Source of the DNA: Fibrobacterota bacterium
GTDB lineage: Bacteria > Fibrobacterota > Fibrobacteria > UBA5070
NCBI GenBank assembly: GCA_016715065.1
Contig: JADKBN010000003.1
Coordinates: 186,001-250,000, forward strand
DNA length: 64,000 bases
Direction: 5' to 3'
Part shown: positions 8,728 to 16,441 of the stretch, in pieces
Layout of the letters: each line of letters begins with the position of its first letter
Numbering within the stretch: position 1 is the stretch's first letter
Notes under the pieces: generated by a model
Told to the model about the DNA's origin: nothing
What the model saw: only the letters and a program-made list of their open reading frames with translations
Databases searched by the model: none
Position numbers and translations under genes: made by a program

Positions 8728-9032
8728 TTCCTTACGGCATGCTCGTCTGGCACTTGGGTTTTGTCGTGCTGCTGATGGTGATCTGGCGCCTTTCGGTGCG
8801 GTTGGGGCGGGCGATGCGCGACGATGTCGGCTCGTTGGTCCTGTTTCCCGTCTCGGCGGGTGTCATCTTGTGTTCGGCCATCGCTTGGCAGGTCTCCATG
8901 TGGATGCCTCTTGCGCTTTGGGTGGCTTTCGGGCTCGATCTGCTTGCCAGCGGACTTGCTTGGTACGCAGCTCTCCATTGTTGGGGCTGGCTTTGGAACG
9001 AACTTCGCGGTTCGGCTTCTTCGGGGGGATAA
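8724..9032 (+). CDS. Small three-helix membrane protein in KaiC-like cluster
   Basis: 102 residues; hydrophobic segments near residues 5-22, 38-55 and 58-85, with a conserved-looking basic helix RLSVRLGRAMRDD between the first two. Not assigned to a family. The start ATG 8724 overlaps the previous stop (ATGA), and its TAA is immediately followed by the ATG of the response regulator, so the four genes form one translational unit. Confidence 0.7.
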   Translation: MIPYGMLVWHLGFVVLLMVIWRLSVRLGRAMRDDVGSLVLFPVSAGVILCSAIAWQVSMWMPLALWVAFGLDLLASGLAWYAALHCWGWLWNELRGSASSGG

Positions 9033-9401
9033 ATGGCTCGCATCCTGGTGATCGACGATGAAGAGGACATGGCCAACGTCATCCGACTCGTGTTGGAGAC
9101 GGACGGCCACACCGTCCAGACGGAATTGGATCCGGCCCGCGCCGTCGTGGCGGCACAGGAATTCGCTCCGGAATTGGTCTTGATGGATCTTGTCATGCCC
9201 GGAATGGATGGCCATCAGGTCTTCCGAGCCCTGCGCGATGTGCCCGCCCTGAACGCGGTCCCGTTCGCCTTCCTCACCAGCCGCGATCGTTCCATCGATC
9301 TGATGGTGGGCATCCACGTGCTGGGCGCGGCGGATTTCATCACCAAACCATTCGATCGAGTGGACCTGCTGGCCCGGGTGCGAAAGCTCCTGGGGGCATA
9401 G
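9033..9401 (+). CDS. Single-domain response regulator (CheY-like)
   Basis: 122 residues, a bare receiver domain. The acidic pocket is IDDEED near the N-terminus, the phospho-acceptor Asp is in LMDLVMPGMDG, Thr is in FLTSRD, and the conserved Lys is in ITKPFDRVDL. No output domain. It starts directly after the upstream TAA, with a G-rich ribosome site inside that gene's end. As the last member of the KaiC-like cluster it is the most likely phospho-dependent input or output of the ATPase; no kinase is encoded beside it. Confidence 0.9.
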   Translation: MARILVIDDEEDMANVIRLVLETDGHTVQTELDPARAVVAAQEFAPELVLMDLVMPGMDGHQVFRALRDVPALNAVPFAFLTSRDRSIDLMVGIHVLGAADFITKPFDRVDLLARVRKLLGA

Positions 9402-9402
9402 C

Positions 9403-11838
9403 GTGCAGGGGGACGCCCTGGAGCTTTCCGGGGTCCGCACCCACAATCTTCGTGGTGTCGACGTTTCCTTCCCACGGGGGCGTTGGACGGCCATTTGCGG
9501 GGTTTCCGGATCGGGGAAGTCGAGCCTCGCCTTCCACACCCTCCATGCGGAGTCGGAGCGCCGGTGGCTTTCCACCTTGCCTGCCTGGAGGCGTCTTCTG
9601 GCTGACAGCCTCGCCCGGCCTCCCCTGGAGTCCGCGCGCGGCCTCACACCCACCGCTGCCTTGCGCCAGGAATCGTCCGATGGCTTTCTGGGGACCTTGG
9701 CCTCGCTTGCCGGCCTGCGCGAGCCGCTGGCGGCCCTGTGGGCGGCGGCGGCGGTGCCGGTCTCGCCGGCGACGGGATTGGTGATGCGCTCGCATTCGCC
9801 GGACGAGGCCGCCGACGAGTTGGTGCGGCAGGTGCCGGGTGGAAAGTTGCAAACGCTGTTTGGAGCCGCGGGGACGGCCAAGGAATGGATGGCGCGTGGC
9901 TTCGTGAGAGGGATCTCCGCGGGCCGGACCTTGGAATTTTCCGAGGAAACTTCCACTGGGCCACTGCCGGAATTGTTCGTGGTGGTGGATCGCCTGAAGG
10001 CCGAGGCACGCATGGCCTCCCGGTTGTCGGAATCAGTCGCCATCGCCTACCGGCACGGCGATGGTGTCTGCCACGTGGAGATCCTCCAGCCGGACGGCTC
10101 CACCGATCGGCTCTCGTTTTCGAACGTACCCCGCTGTCCGGTCGCCAAAATCCGCTCCATCCGCCCAGTCGTGGGTCTTTTTTCACCCCGTGCCCCCCAG
10201 GGAGCCTGTCCGGTCTGCACAGGCTCGGGAGGAGAAGACAGCGACTGTCCTTCCTGTCGCGGAAGCGGCCTGCGCGAGGAATCGAGGTGGTTCAAGCTCG
10301 GGGGGCTTTCGCTGGACGAACTTTGCGACCTTCCGGTTGGCGATGGATTGGATGTGGTGGGGCAAAGCGATTGGAGCGCCCTGACCCTGGGGCCGTGTCG
10401 CGAATTGGTGGCCGAGGTCCGTGCGCGGTTCGCGTCGTTGGCCTCGCTGGGGCTTGGCTATTTGCCCTTGTCCAGGCGTGCCCGGACGTTGTCGGAAGGC
10501 GAAGAACGCCGGGCGCGGCTTTCCGCCCTGGTCGGGTCCCCGCTGTCGGGCCTGACGTACATCCTGGACGAACCAGCCACCGGGCTGCATCCCCGCGACA
10601 CTCCTCGCGTGCACGCCTTGCTGCGGAGCCTGTGCGAAGGAGGCGCCACGCTGGTTGTGGTGGAGCACGACCTTTCCTCGCTGAGGGCTTGCGACCATGT
10701 TTTGGAGACCGGTCCGGGCCCAGGTCCCGAAGGCGGACTCGTGGTGTACCAGGGCAGCCCCGCCGGGCTTGCGCTTTCCGACACTCCGTCCGGTCGGTGG
10801 CTTTCCGGACGCGACCGTCTGCCGGCCCGCTCGCCGCGCGTCGGCGACGGCGGGATCGTGCTCAAAGGGTGTTGTGGACGGAATTTGTCAATACCGGAAG
10901 TCCGAATCCCGCTCGGGGTGCTGGTGGCAGTCACCGGGGTTTCCGGCGCGGGCAAGAGCAGCCTGCTCCAGGATACGCTGGTGCCGGCCCTGGCACGGCA
11001 CCTGGGAGGCGATCAAACAGGTCTTGTCGTGGAGGGATGCCAGGTCTTCGGAGCGCTCGACGAGGTCCGAGCGGTCGATGTGGGAGGCGAATGGATCCGT
11101 TCCCCGCGCTCCACCGTCGCCACGCTTTCGGGGATGCTGGACGACCTTCGGACGCTCTTCGCTTCCCTTCCCGAAGCCAAGGCCCGAGGCTGGAACGCGA
11201 CGCGGTTTTCCCCCAACGCCAAAGGCGGCCGTTGCGAACGTTGCGAGGGCCTGGGGGAGGAGCGGGTGCGCTTGCACCTGCTTCCCGACGCGTGGATTCT
11301 CTGCGCGCGCTGCCAGGGCGCGAGGTTCGAGCCCTCCACCTTGGAGGTGCGTTGGAAGGGACTGTCGATCGCCGAGGTGCTGGACCTTTCGCTTGAGGCG
11401 GCTTGTGCGCTGTTTGTGAACCATCCCAAACTCGGACCTCTCCTGTCCAGGTTGGTCCAGGCGGGCTTGGGCCATCTGTCCGGCGGGCGCCGTGCGCAAG
11501 GGCTTTCCGGCGGTGAGGGATTGCGTCTGCGGTTGGCTTCGGCAGTCGCCGGGGGATTGCGCAAGCGGGTCCTGTGGGTTCTGGACGAGCCCAGTCGGGG
11601 ATTGCATCCGCGCGACACCATCGCGTTGCTTTCCGTGCTGGAAGGCCTGGTGGCTTCCGGTCACGGGGTGGTGTTTTCCACCCACGATTCGTTCCTCGCC
11701 TCCCGGGCCGACCACCTGCTTGAGCTTGGACCGAAGGCCGCCAAGGAAGGAGGGCGGCTATTGTACTCCGGCCCGCCTCAGGGAATCGTCGGGCTCGATT
11801 GTCCGTCTTCGGAGGCGATCTCGCGCGAACTTTCCTGA
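9403..11838 (+). CDS. Divergent UvrA-like ABC ATPase (excinuclease subunit A paralogue)
   Basis: 811 residues, shorter than canonical UvrA (about 940). Two ABC modules: Walker A GVSGSGKSS near residue 33 and GVSGAGKSS near 512; signature motifs LSEGEERRARLS (Gly replaced by Glu) and LSGGEGLRLRL; Walker B strands ILDEPATGLHPRD and VLDEPSRGLHPRD. Zinc modules are altered: the first CxxC of the usual N-terminal zinc site reads CPVA, and the module is instead CPVCTGSG ... CPSCRGSG, DnaJ-like. The second zinc module CERCEGLG ... CARCQGAR is intact. This fits the UvrA2-type paralogues linked to drug or damage tolerance rather than the housekeeping UvrA. GTG start 9403, one base after the response regulator. 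The 3' end overlaps the convergent CNNM gene by 61 bases. Confidence 0.85.
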   Translation: MQGDALELSGVRTHNLRGVDVSFPRGRWTAICGVSGSGKSSLAFHTLHAESERRWLSTLPAWRRLLADSLARPPLESARGLTPTAALRQESSDGFLGTLASLAGLREPLAALWAAAAVPVSPATGLVMRSHSPDEAADELVRQVPGGKLQTLFGAAGTAKEWMARGFVRGISAGRTLEFSEETSTGPLPELFVVVDRLKAEARMASRLSESVAIAYRHGDGVCHVEILQPDGSTDRLSFSNVPRCPVAKIRSIRPVVGLFSPRAPQGACPVCTGSGGEDSDCPSCRGSGLREESRWFKLGGLSLDELCDLPVGDGLDVVGQSDWSALTLGPCRELVAEVRARFASLASLGLGYLPLSRRARTLSEGEERRARLSALVGSPLSGLTYILDEPATGLHPRDTPRVHALLRSLCEGGATLVVVEHDLSSLRACDHVLETGPGPGPEGGLVVYQGSPAGLALSDTPSGRWLSGRDRLPARSPRVGDGGIVLKGCCGRNLSIPEVRIPLGVLVAVTGVSGAGKSSLLQDTLVPALARHLGGDQTGLVVEGCQVFGALDEVRAVDVGGEWIRSPRSTVATLSGMLDDLRTLFASLPEAKARGWNATRFSPNAKGGRCERCEGLGEERVRLHLLPDAWILCARCQGARFEPSTLEVRWKGLSIAEVLDLSLEAACALFVNHPKLGPLLSRLVQAGLGHLSGGRRAQGLSGGEGLRLRLASAVAGGLRKRVLWVLDEPSRGLHPRDTIALLSVLEGLVASGHGVVFSTHDSFLASRADHLLELGPKAAKEGGRLLYSGPPQGIVGLDCPSSEAISRELS

Positions 11839-13082
11839 TCGGGGTCCGGCAAGCGTTGCAGCCGGACCAGGCTGATGCGGTTGCCCTCCATTTCCAGGAC
11901 GGTGAATTCCCAGCGGCCCCAATCGTGCGCGACCCCGATTTGGGGAATGTTTCCGGCCAGCGCAAGCACCAATCCGGCCAGGGTGTCGGCTTCCATTCCG
12001 TCCTCGACCTGGGGCAGGGGTGGATTCTCGCGCCCCAGCCCCTGGGCCACCACGTCCGGCCTCGCCTCGCCGCGAACCAGAAATTGTCCACCTCCCGCCG
12101 AGCGCACCATCGGGGTTTCGTCGTCGGTTTCGTCGTGGATTTCCCCGACGATTTCTTCCAGCACGTCTTCCAGCGTCGCGATGCCGGAAACCGCTCCGTG
12201 TTCGTCCACCACCACCGCCAACATGGTCTGCCGGGCCCGCAATGTGCGCAGCAGATCCGATACGAGCTGGGTTTCCGGAACGTGGACCACCGCGCGCAAC
12301 AGCCGCCGGAGATCCCATTCCTCGGTCGGTCCAACCAGGTCCTTGGCGTGCAGGATCCCCACCACGTGGTCGAGGCCGCCGTCGTGGACGGGAACGCGCG
12401 AATACCGCGACTCGCGCAGCACCTCCAGGGCCTCGTCGCGAGAGGCGCCGATCGGCAAGGCGACCACGCTGAGTCGGGGAGTGAGAATTTCCCGCACCCG
12501 TGTTTCGCCCAGATCGAGCGCCGCGCGGATGATCTGCTGCTCCACCTGGACATCCTGGTTCTGGGCCGATTCGGCCAATTTCGCCCGCTCGTGCTCGGTG
12601 AGAAAATCGAACCGTCCGTCCCAGCCGAGCTTGCGCTCGAGAATTTTGCGCAGATGGACCACAGGCATGGCCGCAGGCAGGAAAATCGGTGCGAGGACGC
12701 ACTGCAGTCGCAACGAACTGGAAAGGAGCGCTTCCGCACGCAGCCGAGCCGCCAAACGCGGGAAGAAGTCCCCCAGAAGATAGAGCAGGAGCAACAGGGA
12801 AAGTCCGCAGACGATCGCGGGAATCCAGCCCGGGCGACCGTCCGGAAACAGCGCGTTCCAGCCTCCCAACACAAACAACAGGGTGCCCAACGACCGGCCG
12901 AGCGAAACCGTCACCGGAAAGGCGGGGGAGTCCAGTTGTGCGCGGGTCTTGTGTTCGATCGAACTCCAGCCTTCAGGCGAACGCCAGCCGGGACGCTGGA
13001 ACAGACCAAGGATGGATCTGACGGTGGAAAAGTGCGCGGACAACACGATTCCCGCCAGCAGGGTCACGATGGAGAAAATCAT
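11778..13082 (-). CDS. CNNM/CorC-type membrane protein with CBS pair (HlyC/CorC family)
   Basis: 434 residues. The N-terminal membrane region (DUF21-like, hydrophobic helices near residues 3-20, 65-85 and 90-115) is followed by the CBS pair (ILTPRLSVVAL ... RYSRVPVHDG; VVDEHGAVSGIATLEDVLEEIVGEI) and a CorC_HlyC C-terminal domain (GWEF-like WGRWEFTVLEMEGNRI). Family members move or regulate Mg2+/Co2+. Start ATG 13082 overlaps the TGA of ybeY (ATGA), and a ybeY-CNNM/HlyC pairing is a common bacterial arrangement. The last 20 codons overlap the end of the convergent UvrA-like gene. Confidence 0.9.
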   Translation of the reverse strand: MIFSIVTLLAGIVLSAHFSTVRSILGLFQRPGWRSPEGWSSIEHKTRAQLDSPAFPVTVSLGRSLGTLLFVLGGWNALFPDGRPGWIPAIVCGLSLLLLLYLLGDFFPRLAARLRAEALLSSSLRLQCVLAPIFLPAAMPVVHLRKILERKLGWDGRFDFLTEHERAKLAESAQNQDVQVEQQIIRAALDLGETRVREILTPRLSVVALPIGASRDEALEVLRESRYSRVPVHDGGLDHVVGILHAKDLVGPTEEWDLRRLLRAVVHVPETQLVSDLLRTLRARQTMLAVVVDEHGAVSGIATLEDVLEEIVGEIHDETDDETPMVRSAGGGQFLVRGEARPDVVAQGLGRENPPLPQVEDGMEADTLAGLVLALAGNIPQIGVAHDWGRWEFTVLEMEGNRISLVRLQRLPDPDQESSREIASEDGQSSPTIP

Positions 13083-13498
13083 CGCTTTGACGCCACGCTC
13101 ACGTACTGGAGCTCCAAGGCCCGCATGCGGATCCGTTCCGGAGTGGTGCCGTGGTCGAATCCGCAAAGGTGCAGGCAGCCGTGGACCACCAGCCGGCGCA
13201 ACTCCGCGGAAAAGCTGTGCTTGTACCGCACCGCTTGGCTTTGGGCCAAAAGGGGGTCGATGTAGAGTTCGCCGAACAGATCCGGTTCGCCGTAATGGAA
13301 GGACAACACGTCCGTGGTGCGGTCCAGGCCCCGCCAGGTGAGATTGAGCGCGCGTTGGGCCGAAGGGTCCTGAAAGACGATGTCCACCGTGCCCGATCCT
13401 CCTTCGCCGACAAGCACATTGCGGGCGACCTGGCGCAGGTCGGGGAGATCCGGAATCCGGAAGGTTTTGGCCCCGTGAAATACGATGGTGGTTTTCAT
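13079..13498 (-). CDS. ybeY: Endoribonuclease YbeY (16S rRNA maturation)
   Basis: 139-residue zinc metalloprotein of the UPF0054 family, required for 16S rRNA 3' maturation and ribosome quality control. The zinc-binding signature HGCLHLCGFDH is near residues 106-116; DVLSFHYGEPDLFGEL precedes it. The start ATG 13498 is chosen to match the usual N-terminus. The 5' end is face to face with psd, and the 3' end is coupled to the CNNM gene by ATGA. Confidence 0.93.
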   Translation of the reverse strand: MKTTIVFHGAKTFRIPDLPDLRQVARNVLVGEGGSGTVDIVFQDPSAQRALNLTWRGLDRTTDVLSFHYGEPDLFGELYIDPLLAQSQAVRYKHSFSAELRRLVVHGCLHLCGFDHGTTPERIRMRALELQYVSVASKR

Positions 13499-13529
13499 CT
13501 TGGCTCGAAAAGCTACGTTCCGTTGCACT

Positions 13530-14360
13530 GTGTTGTTCCTAGTCCGTCTTCTGCCCAGGGTTGCCTGCTCCCGAGCTTTCGGGAAACTGGCCTCCATTTC
13601 CCATCCACGTTGGTTCGCGCGACTGTCCATCGCGGTCTTTCATCGGGCCTTCCCGAAGATCGATCTTTCGGAGGCCCTGGATCCGTCCAGATCCTCCTAC
13701 GCGAGCCTACAGGCGTTTTTCACCAGAAAGCTCAAGCCGGGCATGCGTCCGGTGGAGCCGGGGCTGCTGTCGGCGCCTTCGGACGGGGTGTTCGGGCAAT
13801 CCGGACCCATCCAGTCCGACACCGTTCTGCAGGCCAAAGGCGTGCCTTATTCGGTGGCCCAGTTCCTGCAGGAACCTGCCCTGGCCGCCGAGCTGGAAGG
13901 CGGGGCGTTTTCCACCATCTACCTCGCGCCTTGGAACTATCACCGGGTTCATCACGGGTTTTCCGGTGTCTTGGAGGGCTGCCGCCACATTCCCGGCGAC
14001 TTGTGGCCTGTCCACCGCGCGGCGGTGGAAGGAATTCCCGGCTTGTTCGTCGCCAACGAACGCGCCTGGGTGGCTGTGCGATCCCCGGAAGGACTTGCCG
14101 TGTTCGTGATGGTGGGCGCCTACAACGTCGGGTCCATCCGCTTGACCGCCAACCCCGAGCTGGGTCGGACCGTCCAAGGATCCTGGAAGCCGGCCACTGC
14201 AGCGAACGTCAGCGCCGGGGACGAATTGGGAATCTTCGAGATGGGATCCACCGTGGTGGTGCTGGTTTGCCGGAACCTTCGGGAAAAATCCGGCGGCACC
14301 GCCTATCCCGAGACCGGCCGCAGTGTCCGGTGCGGCATTGGGGTGGCCTTCCCGAAGTGA
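13530..14360 (+). CDS. psd: Phosphatidylserine decarboxylase proenzyme
   Basis: About 276 residues. It decarboxylates phosphatidylserine to phosphatidylethanolamine at the inner membrane after self-cleavage to a pyruvoyl enzyme. Motifs: SAPSDGVFGQ, LAPWNYHRVHHGFSG (Asp of the usual DYHRVH is Asn), GDLWPVH, LFVANERAWV and the self-cleavage site FEMGSTVVVL (Gly-Ser at about residues 239-240). The start is uncertain: GTG 13530 gives an N-terminus resembling E. coli Psd (LLP...), while ATG 13485 would overlap the start of divergent ybeY; neither has a clear ribosome site. The stop overlaps the GTG start of the next gene (GTGA). Confidence 0.9.
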   Translation: MLFLVRLLPRVACSRAFGKLASISHPRWFARLSIAVFHRAFPKIDLSEALDPSRSSYASLQAFFTRKLKPGMRPVEPGLLSAPSDGVFGQSGPIQSDTVLQAKGVPYSVAQFLQEPALAAELEGGAFSTIYLAPWNYHRVHHGFSGVLEGCRHIPGDLWPVHRAAVEGIPGLFVANERAWVAVRSPEGLAVFVMVGAYNVGSIRLTANPELGRTVQGSWKPATAANVSAGDELGIFEMGSTVVVLVCRNLREKSGGTAYPETGRSVRCGIGVAFPK

Positions 14361-15145
14361 CCCGAGGCCTCGCCCAGGCCTTGTCCCGCTGCCGGGAGGT
14401 GTTCGCCAGCCGCAAAGATCCTCGGCTTGCCGTTTGGGAAGGTTTTCCCCAGGAACTTGGCCCCCGGGCCGCGCTTCTGGCCACCGTTCTCGGACAAGAT
14501 CTGACAGTCGCGGGGCTCGCTCGTCTCCTGCTGGAATTGCGCCGCAGCCTGGGCGCCGGGCGTCTGCTGGGATCGGAACCTTGTTCCACGCAGGACTTGA
14601 CGCGTGCTTGCCGGGAACGCGTCTGGCTGGTCGACTGGCCGCATCGGGCGAGCCTGGACGGCTGGGTGCTGGCCACCATGGATTTCTTGCGGGTGCACGG
14701 CGAGCCGGCCCTCTGGCAGGAGCGGTTCGAGTCTCCGACAAATCTTGTCGGGACATTGGCCATGGAGATTCCCTGGATGGGGGCGGGCTCGCCCAGCCGG
14801 GTCAAGGGCTGGCGACTGGCGCGCTGGCTGGTTCGCGGGGAGGTGGGAACGGGCTGGGAAAAGGGCCGGGACGAATTGAAGGTGCCGATCGCGACCCTCG
14901 AACGACCTTTGGGCGCCCTGGGTTGGAAGCCCGCCGGGTGGGACGATTGGACGCGGCCTCGCAAACAGGTATGGTGGGACGCTTTGGCGGGCGAAGTCGC
15001 CCCCGAGGATCCCGCCTCGCTTTGGGTGCCGATGGAGACCATCCTGGCACGAGGTAAGGCGGGGCCAGCCTGCCAGGAACACCTGGGTGGGTGCGGGCGG
15101 TGTCCGCTGCGGGAGTGGTGTCCCAGTCCGCAACGAAAGGGCTAG
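14357..15145 (+). CDS. HhH-GPD-like DNA repair protein with endonuclease III-type Fe-S loop
   Basis: 262 residues, no exact family name. The C-terminus holds Cys239, Cys246, Cys249 and Cys255, spacing C-x6-C-x2-C-x5-C, exactly the [4Fe-4S] loop of endonuclease III/MutY. Upstream, NLVGTLAMEIPWMGAGSP, RLARWLVRGE and VPIATLERPLGALGW recall the DUF2400/HhH-GPD fold (RLxxFLRWMVR ... LDTH), but the catalytic Asp and the hairpin glycines are not obvious. By family analogy it would be a base-excision glycosylase or lyase; activity is unproven. GTG 14357 overlaps the psd stop (GTGA). Its stop interlocks with the MCP stop by CTAG. Confidence 0.65.
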   Translation: MTRGLAQALSRCREVFASRKDPRLAVWEGFPQELGPRAALLATVLGQDLTVAGLARLLLELRRSLGAGRLLGSEPCSTQDLTRACRERVWLVDWPHRASLDGWVLATMDFLRVHGEPALWQERFESPTNLVGTLAMEIPWMGAGSPSRVKGWRLARWLVRGEVGTGWEKGRDELKVPIATLERPLGALGWKPAGWDDWTRPRKQVWWDALAGEVAPEDPASLWVPMETILARGKAGPACQEHLGGCGRCPLREWCPSPQRKG

Positions 15146-16440
15146 TCCGCGCTCTTGACTCCGAAGCCTTCGAGCATGGTTCCCAATTCGCCGCCGAGGC
15201 GTCCCAGGGTTTCCGATGCTTGCTCCAGCGCCCGCGCTTCGCCTTCGATGCTTTGGATGGGGCCGCGAAGTTCGGCGATGGTGGTTGCCGCTTCCGACAG
15301 CTGCATGCCGGAATTGGTGACGATTTCCGTGATGCTCGCGGCCTGTTCGTCGACGAACTTCGCGTTGGAAGAAATCTCGGAGATGGTTCCCGTCTGTTTG
15401 CTGACAGACTGTTCGATCGAACGCGAAAGCCGATCGACCTCGTCCACCCGCACCCCGATGCTGTGCATGACCTTGACGGCCGAACGGGTGGCACCCTGGA
15501 TGGACCCCACCATGGCGCGGATCCGCTCGGTGGATTCGGCCGTCTGCTTGGACAGGTCTTTGACTTCTCCCGCGACCACGGCGAAGCCTTTGCCAGCCGT
15601 GCCCGCCCGGACCGCCTCGATGGTGGCGTTCAGGGACAAAAGCCTCGTACGGGCGGCGATGGCCTGGATTTCGGCGAGAATTCCTCCGATGGCCTCCGCT
15701 TCCCGGCCCAATCCTTCGATGGTGGTTTCCGCAAGACGGGATTCGTCGCGGGCCAGGCTTGCGACCTTCACCTCCTCGCGGCAGTCCTGCGCGATCTGGG
15801 TCAGCGAGCGGGAGATTTCATCCGCGCTCACCGATAGCATCCCGATGCAAGCCGAAACATCTTGCAGGGAACCGGAAACCCCGGCCAAGTCGTTGGAGGC
15901 GTTGCGCGTGGCTTGGGTGACGGTGGTGGAGGTGGCTTCCATGGCCGCCAAATGTCCGTCCATGCGAAGCGCGAAGCCGGAGAGGTTGTCGGCAGCCTCC
16001 ACCAGTGGTCTGCTGCGCTGGGCCAGAGGAGTGACGAGGTCTTCCAATCGTGCCAGCAAGGTGTTGAAGTCGTGGGCGATCTGGGCGATGTCCACGTAGC
16101 CGTCCGTTTCCAGCCGTTCGCCCAGGGCGGAACCTTCCGAGGCCAGTTGCGACAGGCGATGCGCCAGTCGCTCCACGGGCAGCACCGCCCGGATCACCAA
16201 GCGATGGCCGATCCATGCGGCGCTGGCGGAGATTCCCAGCATCCACACGAATCCCCGCACCGACGCCCCGGAAAAGACCAGCACGGCCACATCCGACAGG
16301 ACCACCATCGTCCACAGCAGGGTGGTCAGTCGCCAGCGGAGTCCGACGTCCCTCCCCTGGTCGATCTTCGCGCGGACGGTTTCCTCCAGGCTCGGGAGGA
16401 GCTTCCGCGCGAAGCGCAGCAGGGGATGGGATCGGTCCAT
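15142..16440 (-). CDS. Methyl-accepting chemotaxis-like transducer without periplasmic sensor
   Basis: 432 residues. Two closely spaced transmembrane helices (about residues 40-60 and 64-85) leave almost no periplasmic loop. A HAMP-like segment (VIRAVLPVERLAHRLSQLA) and a long coiled-coil signalling domain follow, with the conserved hairpin RLLSLNATIEAVRAGTAGKG and VVAGEVKDLSKQTAEST. No sensory input domain, so it probably receives signal from a partner. It is the last gene of the leftward sensory operon, one base after the membrane CheA-like kinase, and is the only MCP in the window. Confidence 0.88.
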   Translation of the reverse strand: MDRSHPLLRFARKLLPSLEETVRAKIDQGRDVGLRWRLTTLLWTMVVLSDVAVLVFSGASVRGFVWMLGISASAAWIGHRLVIRAVLPVERLAHRLSQLASEGSALGERLETDGYVDIAQIAHDFNTLLARLEDLVTPLAQRSRPLVEAADNLSGFALRMDGHLAAMEATSTTVTQATRNASNDLAGVSGSLQDVSACIGMLSVSADEISRSLTQIAQDCREEVKVASLARDESRLAETTIEGLGREAEAIGGILAEIQAIAARTRLLSLNATIEAVRAGTAGKGFAVVAGEVKDLSKQTAESTERIRAMVGSIQGATRSAVKVMHSIGVRVDEVDRLSRSIEQSVSKQTGTISEISSNAKFVDEQAASITEIVTNSGMQLSEAATTIAELRGPIQSIEGEARALEQASETLGRLGGELGTMLEGFGVKSAD

Positions 16441-16441
16441 C

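Noticed and set aside
13485..13529. Upstream ATG start for psd
   Set aside because: It would overlap the divergent ybeY start and adds residues not typical of the family, although it cannot be excluded.
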